In this document: positions 1 through 5,351 of the stretch, in pieces | How the letters are laid out: each line of letters opens with the position of its first letter | Position numbering within the stretch: the first letter of the stretch is position 1 | Assembly: GCA_900759005.1 (NCBI GenBank) | Contig: CAAEUQ010000077.1 | Span: 1-5,351 of the forward strand | DNA from: Clostridia bacterium | Lineage (GTDB): Bacteria > Bacillota > Clostridia > Christensenellales > Aristaeellaceae | DNA length: 5,351 nt | Direction: 5' to 3' | The notes under the pieces: model-generated | Databases searched by the model: none | Told to the model about the DNA's origin: nothing | What the model saw: only the letters and a program-made list of their open reading frames with translations | Position numbers and translations under genes: made by a program

Positions 1-120
1 ATCCAAAACGCAAACGGAGAATCCGAATCCGCCGCCGCGCGCCCGAACGAGCGCTATTCCATGCGCTGCGAAATTCCCGTTGCCCCCGGCGATATCCTGA
101 GAATCCGAATCAGCGCCTGA
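1..120 (+). CDS. C-terminal fragment of an unidentified protein (partial, 5' end outside window)
   Basis: Frame 1 of the + strand is open from the first base to a TGA at 118-120 and gives 39 residues ending in CEIPVAPGDILRIRISA. The codons are mostly G- or C-ending, as in the neighbouring genes, and the last 20 residues alternate hydrophobic and polar side chains, as in a beta-strand at the end of a beta-sandwich domain. It ends 18 nt before the hairpin at 139-172, so it converges on the transport operon, which is a normal gene arrangement. I do not recognise the family and assign no function. The main doubt is its short length: a 39-codon open stretch in GC-rich DNA can occur by chance. Confidence 0.55.
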   Translation: MQNANGESESAAARPNERYSMRCEIPVAPGDILRIRISA

Positions 121-138
121 TTCCAGGCGTTTGCACGC

Positions 139-172
139 AAAAGACCGCCCGGCATCGCGCCGAACGGCCTTC
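139..172 (-). terminator. Rho-independent terminator of the transport operon
   Basis: Read on the minus strand, an 11-bp stem (arms 159-169 and 143-153, loop 154-158) is followed by TTTT (142-139), and A residues before the stem can pair with that tract. Three of the stem pairs are G-U on the minus-strand RNA; the same positions become A-C mismatches in a + strand transcript. This favours the leftward operon as the user. The stem starts about 14 nt after the phosphoesterase stop codon. It may still slow + strand transcription from the convergent gene ending at 120. Confidence 0.75.
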
Positions 173-182
173 GTTTTGTCTT

Positions 183-1307
183 TTACGGGAACATCGGAGC
201 GGAAGCGCCCTGATCGTCGGTCGATTGAACGGTGATTCCATCCTTGCCAAACGTAATCGCAGTTCCGATGAACATCGCGTTCGGATGCTCGGGATAGCGC
301 TGCCCATTGTCGCGCTGCATCGGCGCGGAGCCAATCACGATCGGGAAATTCGCGGGGAAGCGCATGTCCTCCTCGCCCGGGCGATCCACCTTCAGCCAGT
401 GCATATGGCCGCAGAGCATCAGATCAATGTGCATCTGATTCAGCAGCGCCGTCCACTCGGCCAGAATGTCGCGCTCGATGTTGAATTTCGCCTCCTGGCG
501 GTCGATCTCGCGGGACGGGAACGGCAGATGCGAAAGCGCAATGCGATGCGTTACACCCTCGGCCAGGTATTCCTGATCGGCATGCTCGATCACGCGCTTC
601 AGAAATTTCGTCTCCTTTTCGCGCATGTCGTGGCAATCGACCAGTCCGCCGTATTCCACGTCGGAATCCATCTTGTCCTCGCCGCAATCCAGCGCGACGC
701 CCCACAGGGAGCCGATCCGGAACGTAAAATACGTCTCTCCGTCGCGCGTGCCAATATAATCGGGCAAATCCGTCGCCAGTCGGCCGCGGTAATCATGATT
801 GCCGCGCGCGAACACGACCGGGATCTCGCCGTGCGTCAGCTCGCTGGTGATGTCGTAAATCGCGCGAATATCCTCCGGCGTTTTGCTCTCGGCGGGAATA
901 TCGCCGTTCAGAATCAGCATATCGAGCTTGTCGCCGAAATACTTCGCCGCGCGGCACGGATCGTCCACACGCGAATGCGTGTCCGCCAGCATGTATACAT
1001 GCGTTTCCTTCGAGAAATCCGCCGGCCGGAACGCGTAATCCGCCGTCTCCAGCTCGCCCAGCTGCGGGAAATACGGGCGGCGCTCCGGAAGCGCGCGGAA
1101 GCACACGCGATAGCCCTTCGCCTTATCCAATTCCTCCATCGGAACGGAGACCTTATGAATCAGCGTTTCGGAGCGCATCAGACCGTTGCGGCTGTCGCGG
1201 TATTCGCGGCCGCCGACCTCGACCCATGCAATTCCAAATTCCGTGGTGTTGAATGCAATCTGATATTCGTGTTCGACAGCGAACACGCAGGGATCTCTGT
1301 ACAGCAT
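183..1307 (-). CDS. Calcineurin-like metallophosphoesterase, last gene of the transport operon
   Basis: This 374-residue protein has the complete metal-binding signature of the calcineurin-like phosphoesterase superfamily, in order: D109-x-H111 in ADTH, G135-D136 in LNGDI, G169-N-H-D172, H260 in ALSH, and G300-H-x-H303 in CGHMH. A two-metal phosphomonoesterase or phosphodiesterase is therefore expected. Residues 1 to about 95 precede the catalytic domain and look beta-rich (for example FGIAWVEVGG and HKVSVPMEEL), resembling the N-terminal fibronectin-like domain of purple acid phosphatases; that comparison is an inference. No signal peptide or membrane segment is visible, so a cytoplasmic location is likely. 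The ATG at 1307 lies 3 nt after the permease stop codon, with AAGGAG six bases upstream, which fixes the start and suggests translational coupling. Its substrate is unknown; a phosphorylated or phosphodiester form of the transported compound is a guess based on operon position. Confidence 0.92.
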   Translation of the reverse strand: MLYRDPCVFAVEHEYQIAFNTTEFGIAWVEVGGREYRDSRNGLMRSETLIHKVSVPMEELDKAKGYRVCFRALPERRPYFPQLGELETADYAFRPADFSKETHVYMLADTHSRVDDPCRAAKYFGDKLDMLILNGDIPAESKTPEDIRAIYDITSELTHGEIPVVFARGNHDYRGRLATDLPDYIGTRDGETYFTFRIGSLWGVALDCGEDKMDSDVEYGGLVDCHDMREKETKFLKRVIEHADQEYLAEGVTHRIALSHLPFPSREIDRQEAKFNIERDILAEWTALLNQMHIDLMLCGHMHWLKVDRPGEEDMRFPANFPIVIGSAPMQRDNGQRYPEHPNAMFIGTAITFGKDGITVQSTDDQGASAPMFP

Positions 1308-1310
1308 CTT

Positions 1311-2234
1311 TTACTCCTTGATCGCGCCAACCATAACGCCCTTGACGAAATACTTCTGAACGAACGGGTAAATCAGCAGCACCGGCACGGTCGAAACGAT
1401 GATCGTGCAGTACTTCATGATTTCCTTCATCAGATAACTGTTCGCGCTCGTGCCGGACAGCGCGTTCATGAACGAGTCCGTATTCTTGTCCAGAATCAGC
1501 AGCTCGCGCAGATACAGCTGCAGCGGATACAGGTCGCGGCGCTTCTGCAGATAGACCATCGCGTTGTACCACGCGCTCCAGTTGCCGACCGCGTAAAACA
1601 GCGTAATCGTCGCCAGCGCCGCGCCGGACAGCGGCAGAATGATGCGGAACAGCAAGGTTACGTCGTTCGCGCCGTCGATCGTCGCCGATTCAAGCAGCGC
1701 CGTCGGAATGCCCTTGAAGCTCGTGCGCAGAACGATCATGTTGTAAACGCTGACCGCGCCGGGCAGCATAACCGCCCACATCGTGTTGTTCAGACCCATC
1801 TGAACCACGGTCAAATACGTCGGGATCATGCCGCCGCCGAAATACATCGTGAACACGATCAGGATCATCGTGACCTTCTTGAGCATGAAATCGGTGTGCG
1901 ACAGGATATACGCGCCCATGATCGTCATCACCATCGAAATGCTCGTGCCGACCAGGACGTAAATCAGCGTGTTCCGATAGCCCTGCCAGAGCGTGCTCAT
2001 CTTGAGCACCATCCGATAGCCTTCCACCGAGAAGCCCGCCGGACGGAACATGATTCCGCGCACCAGCGCGAATTCGTTCGGGCTGCTGAACGAGCAGAAC
2101 AGCACGTACAGCATCGGATACAGCGTAATCACCGCCAGCAGAATCATAAACACATAGTTGATTGAGAAGAAAATCTTATCGCCCTTTGTGGTATGAATGC
2201 CGTCGCTCAATTGAATTTTCTGTTTCTTCGCCAT
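1311..2234 (-). CDS. Carbohydrate ABC transporter permease, LplC/YtcP type (CUT1 family)
   Basis: This 307-residue integral membrane protein forms one half of the transport channel. About six hydrophobic segments are visible, roughly at residues 24-46, 88-112, 122-142, 152-170, 200-217 and 275-293. The cytoplasmic EAA loop that docks the ATPase is clear: E182-S-A-T-I-D-G-A-N190 followed by L200-P201. Length, segment order and the C-terminal FVKGVMVGAIKE are typical of the MalG/LplC-like subunit, which normally follows the LplB-like gene as it does here. An in-frame GTG at 2243 would add three residues, but it lies inside the Shine-Dalgarno sequence, so the ATG at 2234 is preferred. It starts 13 nt after the upstream permease and ends 3 nt before the phosphoesterase. 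The family assignment is strong; the substrate is not known. Confidence 0.94.
   Translation of the reverse strand: MAKKQKIQLSDGIHTTKGDKIFFSINYVFMILLAVITLYPMLYVLFCSFSSPNEFALVRGIMFRPAGFSVEGYRMVLKMSTLWQGYRNTLIYVLVGTSISMVMTIMGAYILSHTDFMLKKVTMILIVFTMYFGGGMIPTYLTVVQMGLNNTMWAVMLPGAVSVYNMIVLRTSFKGIPTALLESATIDGANDVTLLFRIILPLSGAALATITLFYAVGNWSAWYNAMVYLQKRRDLYPLQLYLRELLILDKNTDSFMNALSGTSANSYLMKEIMKYCTIIVSTVPVLLIYPFVQKYFVKGVMVGAIKE
1314..1319 (-). promoter_or_regulatory. Ribosome binding site of the metallophosphoesterase
   Basis: AAGGAG lies within the last two sense codons (Lys-Glu) of the upstream permease, with its TAA stop in the 6-nt spacer before the ATG at 1307. A ribosome finishing the permease would therefore sit on this site, so expression of the two proteins is probably coupled. 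Confidence 0.85.
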
Positions 2235-2240
2235 ATTCCG

Positions 2241-2249
2241 CACCTCCTT
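2241..2249 (-). promoter_or_regulatory. Ribosome binding site of the LplC-like permease; decides its start
   Basis: AAGGAGGTG is a full match to the anti-Shine-Dalgarno sequence. It begins within the TAA stop of the LplB-like gene and lies 6 nt before the ATG at 2234. The GTG at 2243-2241 is part of this site and so is unlikely to be the start codon. Confidence 0.9.
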
Positions 2250-3186
2250 ACCACAGGCCGCTGCCGGACAGCTTGTTGCTGACCTTGTTCGCGACCGTAA
2301 GCAGAATCAGGTTGATCAGCGAATTGAAGATGTTGACCGCCGCGGAATAGCTGTAGTCGTTCTCGACGAAGCCCTTGCGGTAAACGAACGTCGAGATGAT
2401 GTCGCTCGTCTCATACGTCGCCTCGGACTGCAGCAGGAACGCCTTTTCCCAGCCGACGTTCATCAGTCGGCCGCACGCCATGATCAGCATGATTACGATC
2501 GTTTCGCGAATGCCCGGGAGCGTCACGTGCCACATGCGCTGCGCGCGGTTCGCGCCGTCGATCGCCGCCGCTTCGTACAGATCCGGATTGATGCCCGAAA
2601 TCGCGGCGATATAGATGATCGAATTCCAGCCGAAGCTCTGCCAGATGTCCGACACGACGTAAATCGCGCGGAACGCTCCCGAATCGCCGATCAGCGAGCC
2701 CTCGTGCGAGGATATTGAATTCACGATCGAAGTAATAAAGCCCGTCGAGTTCGTGAACTGCGTGATCATACTGCAGATAACAACCGTCGTAATGAAATGC
2801 GGCAGATACGTGATCGTCTGAACGACCTTCTTGCAGCTCTGATTGCGCACCTCATTGAGCAGAATCGCGAAGATGATCGGAAACGGGAATCCGAACACGA
2901 GGTTCAGTCCGCTGATCACCAGCGTATTGCGCAGAAGGCGATAGAAATAGAAGTTTCCGAAGAACTTCTTGAAGTTATCGAGTCCTACAAACTTGCTGCC
3001 CAGAATGCCCTTGACCGGCTTATACTTCTGGAACGCGATTATATTGCCGTACATCGGCCAATAGCAGAACAATACGAAGTATATCATCACGATGATCAGC
3101 ATGACGTATACCAGCGGATGCCTGCGAATATTCGTAGCCAACCGTGAGAAGAAGCCTTCCTTCTTCGGGGTGGAAATCGATTTCAT
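2248..3186 (-). CDS. Carbohydrate ABC transporter permease, LplB type (CUT1 family)
   Basis: This 312-residue integral membrane protein is the partner of the LplC-like permease. After a basic N-terminus (about residues 1-24), hydrophobic segments lie near 25-45, 86-110, 122-142, 175-198, 228-240 and 283-303. The sequence YWPMYGNIIAFQKYKP (42-57) is characteristic of LplB-type permeases, as is the EAA loop E205-A-A-A-I-D-G-A-N213 ending in L223-P-G225. The frame stays open upstream to a GTG at 3225 and includes an ATG at 3207, but neither has a ribosome binding site. The ATG at 3186 has AAGGGGAG nine bases upstream and gives the usual short charged N-terminus, so it is chosen. The gene is 142 nt downstream of the binding-protein stop codon, beyond a strong hairpin, and 13 nt before the next permease. 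Confidence 0.93.
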   Translation of the reverse strand: MKSISTPKKEGFFSRLATNIRRHPLVYVMLIIVMIYFVLFCYWPMYGNIIAFQKYKPVKGILGSKFVGLDNFKKFFGNFYFYRLLRNTLVISGLNLVFGFPFPIIFAILLNEVRNQSCKKVVQTITYLPHFITTVVICSMITQFTNSTGFITSIVNSISSHEGSLIGDSGAFRAIYVVSDIWQSFGWNSIIYIAAISGINPDLYEAAAIDGANRAQRMWHVTLPGIRETIVIMLIMACGRLMNVGWEKAFLLQSEATYETSDIISTFVYRKGFVENDYSYSAAVNIFNSLINLILLTVANKVSNKLSGSGLW

Positions 3187-3195
3187 GCGTGCGCT

Positions 3196-3203
3196 CTCCC
3201 CTT
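3196..3203 (-). promoter_or_regulatory. Ribosome binding site of the LplB-like permease; decides its start
   Basis: AAGGGGAG lies 9 nt before the ATG at 3186. No comparable purine-rich match precedes the upstream in-frame candidates at 3207 (ATG) or 3225 (GTG). Confidence 0.75.
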
Positions 3204-3281
3204 GCATATCAAGTAAAGGTTTCACTTAAAGAATGATTCGCGCAATCTTAAGGAAACAATCCCGTCTCTGATTGGAATAGG

Positions 3282-3312
3282 AAACGAAGGGCGGACGAAC
3301 CGCCCTTCGTTT
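3282..3312 (-). terminator. Perfect 13-bp hairpin between binding-protein and permease genes (leaky terminator or mRNA-stabilising stem)
   Basis: Arms 3282-3294 and 3300-3312 are perfectly complementary around a 5-nt loop (3295-3299), with a GC-rich core (GAAGGGCGG) closed by A-T pairs. On the minus strand the stem ends in TTT and is followed by C and a mixed CTATTCC sequence, so the U-tract is weak. This suits partial rather than complete termination, or 3' protection of the binding-protein message. It begins 16 nt after the binding-protein stop codon. No separate consensus promoter is seen between it and the LplB-like gene, so the permeases probably depend on read-through. Hairpins in this position, as between malE and malF in E. 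coli, are known to raise binding protein over permease. Confidence 0.7.
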
Positions 3313-3328
3313 TGACCCGTTTTGTCGC

Positions 3329-4942
3329 TTAGCGGGCAAGGTAGCGCGCGTAGGAGGCTTCGTAAACCTTCTGCATTTCGCTCAGGCCCAGCTCGTTCAG
3401 CTTCTCGAGGTAGCTGTCGAACTCGGTGTCGAGATCGGCCTTGCCGGTGATGAAGTTGATGCACATTTCATCGCGGTAGGTCTCAACGTTGGTGCGATAC
3501 TCGGCGAGGATTTCGGACTCTTCAGTGGTGAAGGTGCAGCCGAAGGGCCAGATGCCGTCGTAGGAGCACTGAACGTAGAGCTTTACACACTCGGGCTGTA
3601 CGCCGTAGCAGTACTTGCTGGTCAGGATATAGTCGAGGTCGGAGTCGGACTCGGTCTCGAACTGATACAGACGCATGCAGCGCTTGTCCTCAACGGACGC
3701 ATCCGCATTGTACTCGATGTCGGTGATGACCGGGTAGCCCTTATCGTTGAGGTTGTAGCCCTTGCCCTCGATGCCGTTGGACATCATGAACTCGACGTCG
3801 TCCAGATACAGCGCATCCAGGAACGCCACGCACTCTTCCTTGTGTTCGGAAGAAGCGCAGATGTACTTCTGAGCGTCGAGGCTACGGTTGGTCACCATAA
3901 CGCGGGTCAGAGGCGCATCCTCGGTCAGCTTCGGCATCTGAGCCGCGACCAGGCCGCGCTCCGGATGCTCGATTTCAACGACATTGTAGTAGTTCGCCGC
4001 ATAGTTGTAGGTGTGGTCAACCACGCAGCCGGCCTCTTCGTTCGCCAGCATCGCCCAGGTATCGGTCTGGGTGTCGGTGGTGAAGTCGGGGTTGATCAGG
4101 CCTTCGGAGTACCACAGACGCATGGTCGCGAGGTAATCCTTGTATTCCTGAGTCGCCGGGCCGTACGCGACGGTGCCGTCTTCAGTGATGAAGAAGTTGC
4201 GCGCATCGATATTCCAGGCACAGGAGAAGGCATTGCGGGTTCTCCAGTAATTGGACTTGTTCAGAAGCAGCGGATAGTTGATGCCATTCGCCTTGAAGGC
4301 TCGGAGCATTTCGGTCCAGTCGTCGATGGTTACCGGAACATCCAGACCAACGGCTTCCAGAGCGTCCTTGCGGATCATCATGCCCCACATGCAGGTGCAG
4401 CTCTCTTCGCTGCCGCTGACGCGGGTGCCCAGCGCGATCACGCGGCCGTAGTCGTCGTAAGCGCCCTTGGCGAGGTACGGATCAGCCAGAACCTTCTCAT
4501 AGAAATGAGGGGTGGTCTCTTCGCTGACGAGATCGGTGTAATCGTAGATCAGGCCGTCGTCATACGCCATGGAGATGCCGCCCGCATAGTAATCGCGAAC
4601 ATAGCTGTCGAAGATCATGTCCGGATAATCCTGATCCGCGAGCATGGTGGAGAAGCCTTCCTTCTCGCTGCCAACCGGCGGATGCACGAACTCGAGGTTG
4701 ACGTTGAACATCTCTTCGAGGTTCTTGATGACCTGCAGGTCAGAATAGGTGTCGATAAACTCGGTCATGGAAGAGTCCATCGGAATCCAAATGGTCAGCG
4801 TAACGCCGCCCAGATCCGGATAGCCCTTCTCATTGCAGGGGAACAGCGTCGTCCCCTTTACGGCCGTCGTCTCAGCGCTCGCGAACGCAAAGGACGTCGC
4901 CATGACCGCAAGCAGAAGCAGGCAGGACAAGAGTTTCTTCAT
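3329..4942 (-). CDS. Extracellular solute-binding protein of a carbohydrate ABC transporter, LplA-like
   Basis: This 537-residue secreted protein captures the substrate for the two permeases downstream. Residues 1-23 form a signal peptide: MKK, a hydrophobic stretch and an ASA cleavage motif at 21-23. No lipobox cysteine follows it. The mature protein opens with a beta-strand typical of the fold (VTLTIWIPM, 47-55). Further along, YPDMIFD (106-112) and IRKDALEAVGLDVPVTIDDW (190-209) match the pattern seen in LplA-like binding proteins, where a first lobe strand is followed by a helix-turn with a conserved RKD and a D-W/Y pair. The length of about 510-540 residues also suits this large subgroup rather than the 400-residue MalE-like ones. 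The ATG at 4942 has AAGGAGGG seven bases upstream and a consensus promoter about 45 bases upstream. Many aromatic residues (W, Y) fit sugar binding, but the ligand cannot be named. Confidence 0.93.
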   Translation of the reverse strand: MKKLLSCLLLLAVMATSFAFASAETTAVKGTTLFPCNEKGYPDLGGVTLTIWIPMDSSMTEFIDTYSDLQVIKNLEEMFNVNLEFVHPPVGSEKEGFSTMLADQDYPDMIFDSYVRDYYAGGISMAYDDGLIYDYTDLVSEETTPHFYEKVLADPYLAKGAYDDYGRVIALGTRVSGSEESCTCMWGMMIRKDALEAVGLDVPVTIDDWTEMLRAFKANGINYPLLLNKSNYWRTRNAFSCAWNIDARNFFITEDGTVAYGPATQEYKDYLATMRLWYSEGLINPDFTTDTQTDTWAMLANEEAGCVVDHTYNYAANYYNVVEIEHPERGLVAAQMPKLTEDAPLTRVMVTNRSLDAQKYICASSEHKEECVAFLDALYLDDVEFMMSNGIEGKGYNLNDKGYPVITDIEYNADASVEDKRCMRLYQFETESDSDLDYILTSKYCYGVQPECVKLYVQCSYDGIWPFGCTFTTEESEILAEYRTNVETYRDEMCINFITGKADLDTEFDSYLEKLNELGLSEMQKVYEASYARYLAR

Positions 4943-4949
4943 GGTTTTT

Positions 4950-4957
4950 CCCTCCTT
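4950..4957 (-). promoter_or_regulatory. Ribosome binding site of the solute-binding protein
   Basis: AAGGAGGG is followed by a 7-nt A-rich spacer and the ATG at 4942. It is near-perfect, in keeping with high production of a binding protein. Confidence 0.9.
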
Positions 4958-4986
4958 GAAATCGTGTGTCCTAAAAACACATATTT

Positions 4987-5015
4987 ATTATATGTATTCA
5001 CGCTTCGTTTGTCAA
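4987..5015 (-). promoter_or_regulatory. Consensus sigma-A promoter of the transport operon
   Basis: On the minus strand, TTGACA (5015-5010) and TATAAT (4992-4987) are both exact consensus hexamers with an ideal 17-nt spacer (5009-4993). The predicted transcription start is near 4980, giving a leader of about 38 nt. Its first bases can form a weak 5-bp stem (TGTGT at 4981-4977 with ACACA at 4969-4965, 7-nt loop), well clear of the ribosome binding site. No catabolite-response (cre) element or clear operator overlaps the promoter by eye, so if it is regulated, the control should come from upstream or from a repressor whose site I cannot recognise. Confidence 0.9.
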
Positions 5016-5187
5016 TCGGAAATTATCCACGCAGCAATATTTTCGTCGTTCTGCACAAATACACCGCATTTTACGTTACGTACGCTCGTTCCGCGCTCAT
5101 ATTTATCTGCAATGTAAAACAATTTACTCCAACACGTGCAAATTTGGTCCATATATACATTACACAAATTCCGTTCAATGCAAAGCG

Positions 5188-5211
5188 GGCGAAACCGCGC
5201 TCGGTCTCGCC
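5188..5211 (-). terminator. Terminator-like hairpin downstream of the spore-protein gene
   Basis: A 10-bp stem (arms 5202-5211 and 5188-5197) with loop AGCG lies 43 nt after the spore-protein stop codon. One pair is G-U on the minus strand and would be an A-C mismatch on the + strand, which supports minus-strand use. The following sequence is CGCTTTGCATT, a poor U-tract, so efficiency is uncertain. Confidence 0.5.
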
Positions 5212-5254
5212 AGGCGCATGAATTTTCACGCACGGATTTTTAATAGATCTGCGT

Positions 5255-5351
5255 TCAGTACTTCTGCGCGCCGCCCATCTGCTTTTCCTGCGCTTCGATC
5301 ATCTTCTTGACCATGTTGCCGCCAATCTGACCCGCGTCCTTGCTGGAGAGA
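5255..5351 (-). CDS. Alpha/beta-type small acid-soluble spore protein, C-terminal part (5' end outside window)
   Basis: The last 31 codons are present, ending in TGA at 5257-5255. The segment GGNMVKKMIEAQEKQMGG matches the conserved C-terminal block of alpha/beta-type SASPs, in which a G-x-x-G-G motif is followed by a basic helix (compare the GGEITKRLV...MGGGQF ending of the Bacillus SspA family). These proteins coat and protect DNA in dormant spores and are degraded at germination by the Gpr protease; the Gpr cleavage motif would lie in the missing N-terminal half. The protein is normally about 60-90 residues, so roughly half is outside the window. The gene is on the same strand as the transport operon but is separated from it by a hairpin, 312 nt and a separate promoter, so it is probably an independent unit expressed late in sporulation. 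Confidence 0.85.
   Translation of the reverse strand, partial: LSSKDAGQIGGNMVKKMIEAQEKQMGGAQKY

Larger units (their letters stand above)
4943..5254. other. AT-rich intergenic region between the spore-protein gene and the transport operon
   Basis: This 312-nt stretch has no convincing gene. It contains, in the direction of transcription, the hairpin at 5188-5211, a region of short inverted repeats at 5072-5146, the sigma-A promoter at 4987-5015 and the ribosome binding site at 4950-4957. Its base composition is visibly richer in A and T than the genes on either side. Open frames crossing it on either strand lack ribosome binding sites and run through the hairpin or the promoter. Confidence 0.75.

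Noticed and set aside
225..2165. Long open frame of 646 codons on the + strand, opposite the phosphoesterase and LplC-like permease
   Set aside because: It is antisense to two genes with clear motifs. Its product is rich in Arg, His, Gln and Ala with no recognisable domain, the usual result of reading GC-rich genes backwards, and there is no ribosome binding site.
3187..3225. Thirteen-residue N-terminal extension of the LplB-like permease from GTG at 3225 or ATG at 3207
   Set aside because: Neither start has a Shine-Dalgarno sequence, while the ATG at 3186 does. The upstream frame is probably open by chance.
3211..3227. Seven-pair inverted repeat with a 3-nt loop just upstream of the LplB-like gene
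   Set aside because: It is almost all A-T pairs with one G-U pair, so it is too weak to call a regulatory structure without conservation data.
3226..3328. Possible internal sigma-A promoter for the permeases
   Set aside because: I found no pair of hexamers close to consensus with 16-18 nt spacing on the minus strand.
4916..4933. KLLSC at residues 3-7 of the binding protein as a possible lipobox
   Set aside because: The cysteine is only seven residues from the start, with no hydrophobic stretch before it, whereas a lipobox cysteine follows such a stretch. The hydrophobic core continues after it to an ordinary ASA cleavage site.
3842..5221. Open frame of 459 codons on the + strand, opposite the binding protein and its promoter region
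   Set aside because: It is antisense to a well-supported gene, runs through the promoter and the AT-rich intergenic DNA, and has no recognisable domain.
5012..5233. Minus-strand frame of 73 codons in the intergenic region
   Set aside because: It has a GTG start without a ribosome binding site, runs through the hairpin at 5188-5211, ends within the -35 box and resembles no protein I know.
1..5351. CRISPR array, tRNA or rRNA gene, insertion sequence, or prophage signal
   Set aside because: No regularly spaced repeats, cloverleaf, transposase motif or terminal inverted repeats were seen on either strand.

Overview
The window looks like part of the chromosome of a spore-forming, fairly GC-rich Firmicute of the Clostridia (organism inferred, not proven). 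Three things point there: the C-terminus of an alpha/beta-type small acid-soluble spore protein at the right edge, strong AAGGAGG-type ribosome binding sites before the genes, and a carbohydrate ABC transporter of the Lpl kind (CUT1 family) typical of that group. Coding DNA is GC-rich, while the main intergenic region is clearly AT-rich.

Layout, left to right. Positions 1-120 hold the last 39 codons of an unidentified + strand gene. A rho-independent terminator at 139-172 ends the leftward operon. The operon lies on the minus strand and reads from right to left: a consensus sigma-A promoter (4987-5015), a large secreted solute-binding protein (3329-4942), a 142-nt gap holding a 13-bp perfect hairpin, an LplB-like permease (2248-3186), an LplC-like permease (1311-2234) and a calcineurin-type metallophosphoesterase (183-1307). 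The last three genes are packed with gaps of 13 and 3 nt, and their ribosome binding sites overlap or abut the preceding stop codons. To the right, 4943-5254 is a gene-free region containing the promoter, some short dyads and a terminator-like hairpin for the spore-protein gene, whose end occupies 5255-5351.

The likely joint function is uptake of a carbohydrate or sugar-like compound. The binding protein captures it outside the membrane, the two permeases form the channel, and an ATPase encoded elsewhere (MsmX/MsmK type in related systems) powers it, since no ATPase gene lies in this operon. The phosphoesterase has no signal peptide, so it is probably cytoplasmic, and it may act on the imported compound or a product of it. 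The substrate cannot be read from the sequence.

Most of the window is an ordinary accessory transport operon. The points most worth checking are the phosphoesterase tied into a transporter operon, the binding protein with a cleavable signal peptide but no lipobox, and the two related hairpins that follow the binding-protein and phosphoesterase genes, one of them inside the operon where it may set the ratio of binding protein to permease.
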